A stretch of 64,000 bases of DNA, from NCBI GenBank assembly GCA_045430345.1, contig JAILXT010000003.1, forward strand, positions 248,001 to 312,000, given 5' to 3'. Shown here piece after piece: positions 26,681 through 35,094 of the stretch (position 1 is the stretch's first letter; every line of letters starts with the position of its first letter). The notes under the pieces were generated by a model that made no database searches, was not told the DNA's origin, and saw only the letters and a list, made by a program, of their open reading frames with translations. A program made the translations under genes and the position numbers. Origin of the DNA: Agarilytica sp045430345 (GTDB lineage: Bacteria; Pseudomonadota; Gammaproteobacteria; Pseudomonadales; Cellvibrionaceae).

Positions 26681-27427
26681 CTAGTCGTGTTTTGTAGGCC
26701 GAAACCGTGTTCTTAACCAATTGAATAGCGTGTTGTTGTGGAATAGGTAGCGATGTAAAAGTGTTTGGTTTTTTACGTAAAAATCATCGTTTCCACTATG
26801 TCCTGTAAACAAAAATTCGCGCGTGAGCATACGGCGTTTTGGGTTAATCATTTTTATAGGTTTAGCAGGGTTTCCTCCTACGATGGTGTTGTCAGGGACA
26901 TCTTCAACCACCACGGACCCTGCGGCTACTACCGAATTTTCGCCAATGGTGATGCCCTTTCCTACCATCGCTCGCTTGCCAATCCACGCGTTGTTTTTGA
27001 TGGTGATGGGGGCGGAGCAGCGAAAGGGGCGTGTGCGGTTGTAGATCCCATGCCAGTCGCAGTCTGAGATATTGACATCCGCAGCAATCATGCAATTGTC
27101 CCCAATCGAAATGCTGACGGCAGAGGCGATATGTGTACCAGGCGATATGAGGCAGTGATCACCAATCGCTATACGGCCTTGTGCCTGCTTGCTGGACCAG
27201 GTTGATAGGCTAACGGGTTTGTATTTTTCACTGATCACATGGAGGTGCTTACCTGCGCATATGTTCTGGCCGGCGACGCTCACAGAGCGCGGATGAAAGA
27301 AAAAGGGGTGTGCGCCGAGTTTATCAAACTGTGGAGTGGTGAAGCGTTTGACATATAATGCATGCCACCACTGAGTGAGCTCGATTAACCACAGGGGCTT
27401 ATGTTCTTTCCGCAAGGGAATAACCAC
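26681..27427 (-). CDS. Left-handed beta-helix (hexapeptide) acyltransferase
   Basis: A 248-residue protein whose middle (about 85-195) is built of hexapeptide repeats: IGDHCLISPGTHI, IGDNCMIAADVNI, IKNNAWIGKRAMVGKGITIG, ENSVVAAGSVVVEDV, ending with NTIVGGNPAKPI, the signature of the maltose/galactoside O-acetyltransferase-type family. The probable catalytic histidine lies in the CDWHGIYNRTRP loop. N- and C-terminal extensions are unusual. It likely acetylates a sugar or small acceptor in the cytosol. GTG start at 27427; the divergent methyltransferase begins only 17 bases away. With the glycosyltransferase cluster nearby, a role in glycan decoration is reasonable. Confidence 0.82.
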   Translation of the reverse strand: MVIPLRKEHKPLWLIELTQWWHALYVKRFTTPQFDKLGAHPFFFHPRSVSVAGQNICAGKHLHVISEKYKPVSLSTWSSKQAQGRIAIGDHCLISPGTHIASAVSISIGDNCMIAADVNISDCDWHGIYNRTRPFRCSAPITIKNNAWIGKRAMVGKGITIGENSVVAAGSVVVEDVPDNTIVGGNPAKPIKMINPKRRMLTREFLFTGHSGNDDFYVKNQTLLHRYLFHNNTLFNWLRTRFRPTKHD

Positions 27428-27444
27428 ACATTAGAGATAGTAAA

Positions 27445-28071
27445 TTGTCTGCATTATCAGAGTTTATTTTTCAAAATACAATTAAGGGCTTTCTAGATGA
27501 TGACGAAGGCGATGCGCTACATCATTACGCCAGTGAAATCGCTACGGTTGGCCCAGCACTGGAGGTCGGCAGCTACTGCGGTAAATCCACGGTGTATATC
27601 GGTGAGGCTTGCCGTCGCTCCGAGAATACCCTGTATGCGCTTGATCATCACCGAGGTTCAGAAGAACATCAGCTAGGGGAGGAATACCATGACCCCGATA
27701 TATATGATCAAAAAGAAGCGCTGGTGGATAGTTTTCCGCTATTTAGGCGGACGCTACGACTGGCTAAGTTGGAAGATACCGTGGTGCCCCTGGTCGCAAA
27801 ATCAGAAGTGGTTGCCCGCCACTGGGCAACGCCACTGGGCTTTGTGTTTGTCGATGGCGGCCATAGCCCTGAAAATGCCTTGAAGGACTGTTTGTTGTGG
27901 TCTGCAAAAGTGGGTGTCGGTGGCGTGTTTGCTGTTCATGATTTATTTGAGCACCCTCATGAGGGGGGGCAAGGCCCCTATTTAGCTTTTCAGCGTGTGA
28001 TTGAAAGCGGACAATTTGAAAAAATTGACCAGGTAAAATCTTTAGGATTTTTACGCAGAACCTGCCTCTAA
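27445..28071 (+). CDS. Class I SAM-dependent methyltransferase (Methyltransf_24-like)
   Basis: A 208-residue protein. The SAM loop is ALEVGSYCGKST (about 38-49), with the acidic residue in YALDHH (about 70) and the later FVFVDGGHSPENALKD (about 137-152). This D-G-x-H pattern is seen in the CmcI/Methyltransf_24 class, which methylates sugars and small molecules. The acceptor is unknown. TTG start at 27445 with a weak ribosome binding site; the start of the divergent acyltransferase is 17 bases away, so the two promoters must overlap coding sequence. DUF2721 follows 30 bases behind. Confidence 0.75.
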   Translation: MSALSEFIFQNTIKGFLDDDEGDALHHYASEIATVGPALEVGSYCGKSTVYIGEACRRSENTLYALDHHRGSEEHQLGEEYHDPDIYDQKEALVDSFPLFRRTLRLAKLEDTVVPLVAKSEVVARHWATPLGFVFVDGGHSPENALKDCLLWSAKVGVGGVFAVHDLFEHPHEGGQGPYLAFQRVIESGQFEKIDQVKSLGFLRRTCL

Positions 28072-28101
28072 AATACGGGTTGAATACCTTAGGAATTGGA
28101 T

Positions 28102-28494
28102 ATGACGTTAACTACCCCCGCCTTATTGTTTCCAGCAATTTCTCTGCTTTTACTCGCGTATACGAATCGTTTTGTGGTGCTGACAAAAGTGATTCGTGAT
28201 CTCAGTGCAATGATGGGGAGTGAGCATAAAGACTTGGTGCGTCGCCAGATTATGAATTTGCGTTTACGCTTAAATTTAATTCGTGCGATGCAGTTCCTGG
28301 GCGTCCTATCTTTCGTGGCATGCACGATTTCAATGTTCGCACTTTTTATGAGTTGGAGTATTTGGGGGGAAAGAGTATTTGGCTTTGCGCTTGTATTACT
28401 TGTTTCTTCGTTACTAATATCCTTGTGGGAAGTACAAATTTCAACGCAAGCCATTAATATGGAAATCGAAAACCTCGATCGCTCATGTGAATAA
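28102..28494 (+). CDS. DUF2721 family membrane protein
   Basis: A 130-residue inner membrane protein with three predicted helices: 6-24, about 68-92 and about 97-118, separated by a basic segment with RRQIMNLRLRLNLIRAMQ. This is the DUF2721 pattern; the function is unknown. ATG at 28102 is set by AGGA seven bases upstream. The gene follows the methyltransferase closely and may share its transcript. Confidence 0.8.
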   Translation: MTLTTPALLFPAISLLLLAYTNRFVVLTKVIRDLSAMMGSEHKDLVRRQIMNLRLRLNLIRAMQFLGVLSFVACTISMFALFMSWSIWGERVFGFALVLLVSSLLISLWEVQISTQAINMEIENLDRSCE

Positions 28495-28559
28495 TCTGGT
28501 GTGTGTGATTGGGAGGAGGGACCGAAGTTTTCAGGGCATCTGACGCATGGTTTTCTCGT

Positions 28560-29606
28560 TTAGCCGAGAAAACTACTCTTGCTAGTAAACAATTTTGATG
28601 CCGGCGTAATGTTTTCTAATGCATCCACCGCCAGTAACGTTGCCGCTGCGGTCCATGAGGTTTTTTCTTGCGGCCAAATTACTTTGTCGCGATAGGTGTA
28701 ACCCGTCCAAAATCCGCCGTCTTTATCTTGCCAGCGTAACAATTGGTTAAACAGCGTATAGGCTTTATTTTTCTGCCCGCTCGCGATAAGTGCGAGAGTC
28801 AGTTCGCATGATTCGGCGATGGTCACCCAAGGCTCATCGTTTACGCATCGACAGCCATATTCGGCATGAACAAATTCATCCCAGCGAATACTTAATCGTT
28901 GCTGGGCTTCTTCTCTTGAATAAATACCCGAGAGGATGGGATAAAACCAATCCATTGAAAAGCGCGTTTTTGGTTCCCAGGTACGGTCGAACCGCCAAGG
29001 CTTATTTTTAAGTGCCTCGGCGAGCTTTAGGTAGTGAGGCGTCCATTGATGCGGAAGTTTTAGCTGTTCGGCTAAGAGGATGGCACATTCTAGGCTACGG
29101 AGAATAGACGCACATGCCGTAATTAAGGCATCTTTGGGGAGGGGTTCTTCCGATGACGTCGCCCATTGAATATCGCCTTCATCAGATTGGTGCGAAAGGA
29201 CAAAGTTGATGGCTTTCTCGATATGTGGAAAGGTGTGTTGTACATAATCGAGGTCTTGGCTAACCAGATAATAATGCCACAGCCCACATGCGGGGTAAGC
29301 GACAAAATTGGTTTCGATTTTTGCACGATCTAAATCGCCATCGTTTTCGTCGCCAAAATATTTGGCGTACCAACTGCCGTCGCTATTTTGTGCGTGAATA
29401 AGCCAATCAAATGCATGACGGAAAGCCTTAAAGTCACGGTTGATACTTAAGCCCATGGCGGCTTCGGTGTGGTCCCACGGATCGAGCTTTCCGTCTTTAA
29501 ACCACAAGATCGCGCCATCATCCCGCTGGCAGCTCAAGATGTAGCGATGTACATCTTGCATAATCAGCTGCGGGTTTTTGTCTAATGTGCTGGTGATAGA
29601 ACTCAC
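28560..29606 (-). CDS. Alpha/alpha-toroid protein (prenyltransferase/terpene-cyclase-like fold)
   Basis: A 348-residue soluble protein with repeated helix-turn motifs containing aromatic and glycine residues: CQRDDGAILWF near residue 30, AQNSDGSWYAKYF near 92, HQSDEGDIQW near 138 and WQDKDGGFWTGY near 293. These QxxDGxW-like repeats mark alpha-toroid folds shared by squalene cyclases, protein prenyltransferases and some glycoside hydrolases. The catalytic DxDD of squalene cyclases is not evident, so a cyclase reaction is doubtful. It follows the methyltransferase and GT4 genes on the same strand with a 12-base gap, making a three-gene operon. GTG start. Function unknown; a sugar-modifying or glycan-recognising role is inferred from neighbours. 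Confidence 0.7.
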   Translation of the reverse strand: MSSITSTLDKNPQLIMQDVHRYILSCQRDDGAILWFKDGKLDPWDHTEAAMGLSINRDFKAFRHAFDWLIHAQNSDGSWYAKYFGDENDGDLDRAKIETNFVAYPACGLWHYYLVSQDLDYVQHTFPHIEKAINFVLSHQSDEGDIQWATSSEEPLPKDALITACASILRSLECAILLAEQLKLPHQWTPHYLKLAEALKNKPWRFDRTWEPKTRFSMDWFYPILSGIYSREEAQQRLSIRWDEFVHAEYGCRCVNDEPWVTIAESCELTLALIASGQKNKAYTLFNQLLRWQDKDGGFWTGYTYRDKVIWPQEKTSWTAAATLLAVDALENITPASKLFTSKSSFLG

Positions 29607-29618
29607 GTATGTTTCGCT

Positions 29619-30350
29619 TTATGACTGTGTTGGGTTAGTGTCAATTTTAGGTTTATCAAAATACATCACGACACTTTTTCCAAGTATCGGGTTCAGCAGT
29701 GCATCGAGGGTTTGAGTGAGCCATGGTTTTTTCAGCATGTCCCACACAAGGAGCTTGTGATACCAGCGTGCAAGCATAAAGTTTTCGCCGCGTTGCCAAA
29801 ATGCACATCGTAGCCACCAGTAAGGCACGTGTAATGCATGTGCCCAGTGGCGGTGCCTAAAAGAAAAGTTTAGTTTCTGAATCGCTTGCCGTAATTCCCT
29901 GGTAGTGAATATGCGTATATGGCCACCTTCGACTTGGTGATAGGCGGTACTTAGCGACCAGCAAATTTTTTCCGGCCAAAAACGGGGTACGCTCACATTT
30001 AATGAGCCGCCCGGTTTTAATACGCGATGTAATTCATCTAAAATGGTTGTGTAGTGGGGCACATGTTCTAGGACTTCTGAGCAGATGATGTGGTCGAAAC
30101 TGTTGTCTGCAAAGGGAAGTGTATAGCCGTTTCCTTGTAAATACAGGCAATGCTTTAGGGATGCATCATCAAATGCCTGGTGCCGTTGTTTTGCGGTGGA
30201 GAGATCATCAAAATCCAAGTCCAGCGCTACAACGGTTACATGAGGGTAGTGATATGCTGCACCGATACTGTGTCGGCCTTCGCCACAGCCCATATCTAAA
30301 ATACGATCGCCGTCTTGCCAGTTTATATGCTTAAAGTTAATTGTTAACAC
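29619..30350 (-). CDS. Class I SAM-dependent methyltransferase (Methyltransf_11-like)
   Basis: A 243-residue methyltransferase if started at the GTG at 30350. SAM loop ILDMGCGEGRHSIG lies close to the N terminus, followed by VVALDLD, the FDHIICSEVLEHV motif and the LKPGGSLNVSVP strand, the order of UbiE/Methyltransf_11 enzymes. The frame is open upstream to 30521, but that part overlaps the GT4 gene by 170 bases and has no domain, so the start just behind the GT4 stop is preferred. A ribosome binding site is not obvious. The acceptor is unknown; the partner genes suggest a glycolipid or polyprenyl-linked sugar. Confidence 0.8.
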   Translation of the reverse strand: MLTINFKHINWQDGDRILDMGCGEGRHSIGAAYHYPHVTVVALDLDFDDLSTAKQRHQAFDDASLKHCLYLQGNGYTLPFADNSFDHIICSEVLEHVPHYTTILDELHRVLKPGGSLNVSVPRFWPEKICWSLSTAYHQVEGGHIRIFTTRELRQAIQKLNFSFRHRHWAHALHVPYWWLRCAFWQRGENFMLARWYHKLLVWDMLKKPWLTQTLDALLNPILGKSVVMYFDKPKIDTNPTQS

Positions 30351-30351
30351 G

Positions 30352-31773
30352 TTATTTAATGCTGTGATAATACTGGGTGAGTTCGCGGGCGACGGTTTGC
30401 CAGGAAAATTTACTTTCGACGCGTTTGCGTGCTTTTTTTCCAAGCTCTTGTGCAAACGTGGGATTCTCGAACAGTGTGACGAGTTTTGCCGCGATTGCGT
30501 CGCTGTTGCCACGTTTAACAATCAGGCTCGCATCGCCTGCAACTTCGGGCAGAGCGCCACCATCGGTTGTGATCGTCGGAAGCGCACATGCCATGGCTTC
30601 GCCAAGGGGTAATCCGAACCCTTCATACAGCGATGGGCACACCATTACAGATGCTTGAGCGTAATACTCGACTAGCGCCTCAGTGCTGATGCCGGAAGCA
30701 AAGCTGATATTGTTGTGCAACTTCAGTTCACTCAATAACTTTTCCGCATGGCTATCTTCTTTCAGCTTCCCAATGACGTGCAGATGGATCTCGGGGTAAC
30801 GATCTTTTAGTTGGGCAATGGCTTTGAGTAAATAACTGAGGCCTTTCAGTGGTTGATCTGATGATGCGGTGGTAATGACGCGAAATGGAATGCGCGTGAC
30901 ATCACTAAGTGGGCGAAAAAGTTCGGTATCGATGCCGTTCGGAATGACTTGAGTTTTTGACGGCGTGCGATGAAAGTAGCGTTCGATATCACGCTGGGAT
31001 TGTTCAGATACGGTGACGATATGCTGCAATTTTTTTACGACTGTGTTTTGCATACGTAAAAAAGAATACCAGCGTTTTATGAGCAGTCGGTCCTGCCAGT
31101 TATTCGCCGCTGCGAGGGCAATTTCTCGGTCTCTATGAATTGGGTGATGAATGGTGCTGACCACGCAGGTCCCCGATTTTTGTAAATTGACGAGGCCATG
31201 GCTGAGGCTTTGATTGTCGTGAACAATATCGTACTCATTCCCCTTCAATATTTTTTGAATTCTGCGTCCGAAAGTATAGGGCTCAGCAAAGCCACCACAC
31301 AACATGCTAAACCACTCGATGGTATCGGTGTAAGAGCGTAAATGTTTTGGCCTTAGGGCGGTTACATGGTTTTCGTGCTCAAATAAATCCAAGCTAGGGA
31401 CTTTGATTAAACGAACAGGGTCAGAGAGTTCAGGGTAGGGAGGCCCAGAATAAACATCGACTTGATGGCCAAGCGCGGCGAGAGCGGAGCTGAGGTATTT
31501 GAGGTAAATGCCTTGCCCACCGACAAATGGGTGGCTGCGGTAGCCAAGCAGTGCGATTTTTAATGGTCGAACGGGAATCGGGTTTGGAGCTTGTTCAGCA
31601 TCACGGGGTTTCGCCGCGAGCGCGAGAGAGGATTCTGATGCGGTCATTGTAATGCTACTGGCTTCGCTGTTGATTGAGCGCGCAATGGCTCGAATAGCCT
31701 TAGCGATGAGCGCAAGTCTGTCAAAAGTCGTGATTAAGAGCAAGAGACGCGTCGAATGAGTTTGACGTGTCAT
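30352..31773 (-). CDS. Glycosyltransferase family 4 protein
   Basis: Up to 473 residues, the first ~65 being a poorly conserved leader; an internal ATG at 31647 would give 431 residues. The GT-B fold begins at PLKIALLGYRSHPFVGGQG (about 71-89), with the glycine-rich donor-sugar loop. The C-terminal half carries VIPNGID, ITTASSDQPLKGLSYL and the E-x7-E region SLYEGFGLPLGEAMA (about 398-412), all typical of GT4 retaining transferases that use nucleotide sugars. It should add a sugar at the cytosolic face of the inner membrane. It is the first gene of the operon with the methyltransferase and the toroid protein, and lies 19 bases behind the thioredoxin gene. Confidence 0.88.
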   Translation of the reverse strand: MTRQTHSTRLLLLITTFDRLALIAKAIRAIARSINSEASSITMTASESSLALAAKPRDAEQAPNPIPVRPLKIALLGYRSHPFVGGQGIYLKYLSSALAALGHQVDVYSGPPYPELSDPVRLIKVPSLDLFEHENHVTALRPKHLRSYTDTIEWFSMLCGGFAEPYTFGRRIQKILKGNEYDIVHDNQSLSHGLVNLQKSGTCVVSTIHHPIHRDREIALAAANNWQDRLLIKRWYSFLRMQNTVVKKLQHIVTVSEQSQRDIERYFHRTPSKTQVIPNGIDTELFRPLSDVTRIPFRVITTASSDQPLKGLSYLLKAIAQLKDRYPEIHLHVIGKLKEDSHAEKLLSELKLHNNISFASGISTEALVEYYAQASVMVCPSLYEGFGLPLGEAMACALPTITTDGGALPEVAGDASLIVKRGNSDAIAAKLVTLFENPTFAQELGKKARKRVESKFSWQTVARELTQYYHSIK

Positions 31774-31792
31774 AGCTGAATATCCGAGGGTG

Positions 31793-32272
31793 TCAGAAGT
31801 GTTGTAAATACCCGATAAATGTTTCGGGGGAAAAGGTGAGAGGCAGCTTTTTCAGCGGGTTCCCGTCGGCATCCAGTACTAGCAGTGTGGGGAAGCCGCT
31901 GACGTCGTATTTTTGCATAAATGCCGCCCCTTCATCTGATTCGTATTCGATACGGGAAAATACGTAGCGTTTATTGATGGCCTCCTGAACGGTTTGTTTC
32001 GCTAAGACCTCTTTGTCCAGTTTGCGGCAAGATGGGCACCAAATCGCCGACATATCTGCGAGAACGAGCTTATCCTCGTGCTTTGCTTGTGCCATGGCCT
32101 CTTCAAGGTTCAGTTTTGGAAGGGCGACTTCCTCTAGGGCTTTATTTCCTAAGTAGCTTTGAATCTCTACATTGCCGAAATACACCATGAGCGGCAGGGC
32201 GATATAGGGCAGCCAAGAAAGTATTTTTTTCTTAATGCTGGGTGAGTTTGGCGCTGGGGTTTGGTCGGTCAT
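31793..32272 (-). CDS. Membrane-anchored thioredoxin-like protein
   Basis: A 159-residue protein with a single N-terminal membrane helix (about 18-35) and a periplasmic thioredoxin fold. Active site WCPSC at 78-82 and cis-proline in SGFPTLLVL (about 135) are intact. The segment DKLVLADMSAIWCPSC recalls the C-terminal domain of DsbD, so a reductase or disulfide-carrier role is likely. It precedes the GT4 gene on the same strand with a 19-base gap and may be the first gene of that operon. ATG start at 32272. Confidence 0.88.
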   Translation of the reverse strand: MTDQTPAPNSPSIKKKILSWLPYIALPLMVYFGNVEIQSYLGNKALEEVALPKLNLEEAMAQAKHEDKLVLADMSAIWCPSCRKLDKEVLAKQTVQEAINKRYVFSRIEYESDEGAAFMQKYDVSGFPTLLVLDADGNPLKKLPLTFSPETFIGYLQHF

Positions 32273-32444
32273 GGGGTTCCGTTCTTATGCAGTTTGTGTG
32301 GCGGTTGTCATGCAATGGTTTCATATCACGCTATTGACGAGCGCATACCTAAAGACCGCCACGTTACCAGTTCGTGCAGAATTTCGTAGGGGGTGTGATA
32401 GCTTTGTGATATTCCCACGGTTTTTATAGGCTGCGGGAGGTGCA

Positions 32445-32479
32445 TAAAAAAAGCCCCTCGTCGAATCCGAAGAGGGGCC
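32445..32479 (-). terminator. Orphan rho-independent terminator (minus strand)
   Basis: GCCCCTC (32453-32459) pairs with GAGGGGC (32472-32478); on the minus strand the stem is followed by seven T residues. It ends no annotated gene. Confidence 0.85.
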
Positions 32480-32510
32480 TAAAGTGGGTTAGTGACAAGC
32501 ATGGAAGGCA

Positions 32511-32560
32511 AAGCATCATGAATCATCAAAATAAGGAAGGCTAAACACATCATGATGCTT
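32511..32560. repeat. Inverted repeat with 28-base loop
   Basis: AAGCATCATGA and its exact complement enclose 28 bases. Part of the candidate small RNA. Confidence 0.7.
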
Positions 32561-32876
32561 AATTGTCATATTTACTATTGGAAAACGCGTGCCATCTTTT
32601 GAGGTTTAGACGTACTTTTTTCGTAACCTATTGATTGGTAGTGCCTTTTTTATTTTTCTTGTGCGGTTTTGCTCTATTGTTGGTTGCTTGTGTGTGGGTG
32701 TTAGGACTTGGAGGTACTAATTTTGTGACAAAAAATGACAGTTTTTGCCGACGTTTTTTGTCAGTCTCGGTTTTTGTTGGCGTGTTCTTTCAGTGCGGTT
32801 GTGTTCAATGGGTGTGTGGGGGCAACATCTACGCTTGGGCACGATTGGCTTCTGGCTCTTGAGGGCGCTAACCCGC

Positions 32877-32882
32877 TATAAT
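32877..32882 (+). promoter_or_regulatory. Probable -10 element of the his operon
   Basis: A consensus TATAAT followed by a GC-rich discriminator 35 bases before the hisB start. No good -35 hexamer stands at the right spacing. Confidence 0.5.
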
Positions 32883-32917
32883 TCGCCCCTTTCCCCGCAA
32901 CCCTTTTAAGCAAAATT

Positions 32918-33511
32918 ATGAGTGAACGCAAAGCAAGTGTCAGCCGTGACACCTTGGAAACCCAAATTAGCGTTAGTTTAAATATTGACGGTTCAGGTCA
33001 GGCCAAATTTGATACGGGTGTGCCCTTTTTGGAGCATATGATGGATCAAATCGCCCGCCATGGTTTGGTTGATTTAGATATCACCTGCAAAGGCGACACC
33101 CATATCGATGATCACCACAGCGTTGAGGATATCGGTATCACCATTGGGCAAGCGGTGCACAAAGCTGTGGGTGATAAGCGCGGTATACGTCGTTACGGTC
33201 ACGCATATGTGCCCTTAGATGAAGCGCTATCGCGTGTCGTGCTCGATTTTTCCGGTCGCCCTGGGTTAACGATGAATATCCCTTTTACCCAAAAGCGTAT
33301 CGGCCAGTTCGACACGGAGTTGTTTTGGGAGTTCTTTCAAGGTTTTGTAAATCACGCTCAAGTGACGCTGCACATTGATTGCTTACGTGGCTCGAACGCC
33401 CACCATCAAATTGAAACGGTTTTTAAGGCCTTTGGTCGCGCTATCCGTATGGCTTTGGAAGTTGATCCAAGGCAGGGTAATGCAATGCCTTCCACAAAAG
33501 GGTCGTTGTAA
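32918..33511 (+). CDS. hisB: Imidazoleglycerol-phosphate dehydratase HisB
   Basis: A 197-residue monofunctional dehydratase, without the phosphatase half of the enteric fusion. It has the duplicated metal-binding pattern: FLEHMMDQIARHGLVDL, DDHHSVEDIGI and, in the second half, NAHHQIETVFKAFGRA. It converts imidazole-glycerol phosphate to imidazole-acetol phosphate in histidine synthesis, as a 24-mer with manganese. ATG start at 32918 behind a consensus -10 box. It opens the hisB-hisH-hisA-hisF group, the arrangement of Pseudomonas. Confidence 0.97.
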   Translation: MSERKASVSRDTLETQISVSLNIDGSGQAKFDTGVPFLEHMMDQIARHGLVDLDITCKGDTHIDDHHSVEDIGITIGQAVHKAVGDKRGIRRYGHAYVPLDEALSRVVLDFSGRPGLTMNIPFTQKRIGQFDTELFWEFFQGFVNHAQVTLHIDCLRGSNAHHQIETVFKAFGRAIRMALEVDPRQGNAMPSTKGSL

Positions 33512-33595
33512 CGCAGAGCCGGTAACCGGGGAGGCTTCTCCTCGGGTTTATATCTGTCGCGCGATTAGATTAAAACTATTGGAAAGAAGAATTTC

Positions 33596-34273
33596 ATGAG
33601 TGCAAAAAAAATTGCTGTCATTGATTACGGCATGGGCAATCTTCACTCTGTGGCTAGTGCCCTGGCCTGTGTTGCGCCAGATGTAGAAATAAATGTGACC
33701 AGCTCTGTAAAGGAAGTGGCTGAGGCTGACCATATTATATTTCCTGGTGTGGGTGCGATTCGGGATTGCGTGGCTGAGATAAAGCGTCTTGAATTCGATA
33801 AAGCCGTCGCTGACGCATTAGCGGCGAATAAGCCCGTATTAGCGATATGCGTGGGCATGCAATCTTTGATGCAGCGAAGTGAAGAGAATGACGGCGTTGA
33901 CTGTCTCGGTGTATTGCCGGGAGATGTCCGCTTTTTTGGTAACAATGAAACATTTACTCAAGCGCGAGATGAGAGTTCAGCATCGTCAGAGCGTTTAAAA
34001 GTCCCGCATATGGGATGGAATGAAGTTGATCAAAAAATAGATCACCCTTTGTGGGCAGGCATTCCTCAAAACAGCCGATTTTATTTCGTGCATAGTTATT
34101 ATGTGACCCCGGCGGACCCAGCGTTAGTGGCGGCGGAAACTCACTATGGCGTTAACTTTACTTCCGTGATATCGCGAGACACTTTATTCGCTGTTCAATT
34201 TCACCCAGAAAAAAGCCACACCCACGGACTGCAATTATTAAAGAATTTCGTCCTCTGGGATGGAAAATGTTAG
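33596..34273 (+). CDS. hisH: Imidazole glycerol phosphate synthase glutaminase subunit HisH
   Basis: A 225-residue class I glutamine amidotransferase with the full triad: C85 (AICVGMQ), H203 and E205 (QFHPEKS). It produces ammonia from glutamine and passes it to HisF. It is slightly longer than usual, with a small insert rich in E, S and D near residues 125-135. AAAGAAG stands as ribosome binding site. An 84-base gap separates it from hisB. Confidence 0.96.
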   Translation: MSAKKIAVIDYGMGNLHSVASALACVAPDVEINVTSSVKEVAEADHIIFPGVGAIRDCVAEIKRLEFDKAVADALAANKPVLAICVGMQSLMQRSEENDGVDCLGVLPGDVRFFGNNETFTQARDESSASSERLKVPHMGWNEVDQKIDHPLWAGIPQNSRFYFVHSYYVTPADPALVAAETHYGVNFTSVISRDTLFAVQFHPEKSHTHGLQLLKNFVLWDGKC

Positions 34274-34351
34274 GCCGTTGTTTCTAGGTTCGGTTTAGCG
34301 CGATTTTCAGAACAACTTACTACGTAACAACCAAAGAGTTTAAAAAGATTC

Positions 34352-35089
34352 ATGATCGTTATCCCCGCAATTGATTTAAAAGATGGCGCCTGTGTGCGCT
34401 TACGCCAAGGTTTGATGGACGACTCCACCGTCTTCTCCGATAAGCCGGTTGAAATGGCCGAGCAATGGGTGGCTAAAGGCGCGCGCCGATTACATCTCGT
34501 GGACCTAAATGGTGCTTTTGACGGCAAGCCAATTAACGGTGAAGTGGTGACGGATATTGCGAAGGCCTACCCAGATTTACCGATTCAAATTGGCGGTGGT
34601 ATACGTTCGCTAGACACCATTTCCCATTATCTGGAAGCGGGTGTGAACTACATTATTATTGGGACGAAAGCGGTAAAAGAGCCGGCTTTTGTCACCGAAG
34701 CATGTAAAGCCTTCCCAGGCCATGTGATTGTGGGGCTGGACGCAAAAGATGGCTTCGTTGCGACGGATGGCTGGGCGGAAGTATCAGAAGTCAAAGCAAC
34801 TGAATTGGCAAAACGTTTTGCCGATGACGGTGTGTCCTCCATTGTTTATACCGACATTGCACGTGACGGCATGATGCAGGGCGTTAACGTAGAAGCCACT
34901 GTCGAAATGGCACAAGCGTCGCCTATTCCTGTTATTGCCTCTGGCGGCATTACAAATATGGATGATATTCGTGCGTTGGTAGATCAAGAGCAGGCCGGGA
35001 TTATGGGGGCAATCACTGGGCGCGCAATTTATGAAGGCACGCTCGATATTGTCGAAGCGCAATCCTACTGTGACGGAAAGGCTGGGTAG
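34352..35089 (+). CDS. hisA: ProFAR isomerase HisA
   Basis: A 245-residue (beta/alpha)8 barrel isomerase. The catalytic aspartates are D8 (PAIDL) and the one in YTDIARDGM (about 130); phosphate-binding motifs IGGGIRS and ASGGI are intact. It isomerises ProFAR to PRFAR in histidine synthesis. hisF begins five bases after its stop, so the two are co-translated. Confidence 0.97.
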   Translation: MIVIPAIDLKDGACVRLRQGLMDDSTVFSDKPVEMAEQWVAKGARRLHLVDLNGAFDGKPINGEVVTDIAKAYPDLPIQIGGGIRSLDTISHYLEAGVNYIIIGTKAVKEPAFVTEACKAFPGHVIVGLDAKDGFVATDGWAEVSEVKATELAKRFADDGVSSIVYTDIARDGMMQGVNVEATVEMAQASPIPVIASGGITNMDDIRALVDQEQAGIMGAITGRAIYEGTLDIVEAQSYCDGKAG

Positions 35090-35094
35090 TCAAA

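Larger units (their letters stand above)
32445..32580 (-). ncRNA. Candidate small RNA upstream of the thioredoxin gene
   Basis: An intrinsic terminator of the minus strand lies here with no minus-strand gene ending at it; the nearest gene in that direction, the thioredoxin, starts beyond it. The sequence before the terminator contains an 11-base perfect inverted repeat (32511-32521 with 32550-32560) enclosing a 28-base loop. On the minus strand the loop and the linker each contain GCCTTCC, which could pair with Shine-Dalgarno sequences. The 5' end is a guess; no convincing promoter hexamers were found. Shape and length suit a trans-acting small RNA, but no known family is recognised. Confidence 0.4.

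Noticed and set aside
26765..27067. 100-codon frame antisense to the acyltransferase
   Set aside because: Mirror of a clear hexapeptide-repeat gene on the other strand.
30351..30521. N-terminal extension of the Methyltransf_11-like gene
   Set aside because: It lies entirely inside the GT4 gene and contributes no domain; the GTG directly after the GT4 stop is preferred.
32761..32952. 63-codon frame on the minus strand overlapping the hisB start and promoter
   Set aside because: Composition and overlap with the his promoter argue against it; it could be within the leader of the candidate small RNA but shows no coding signs.
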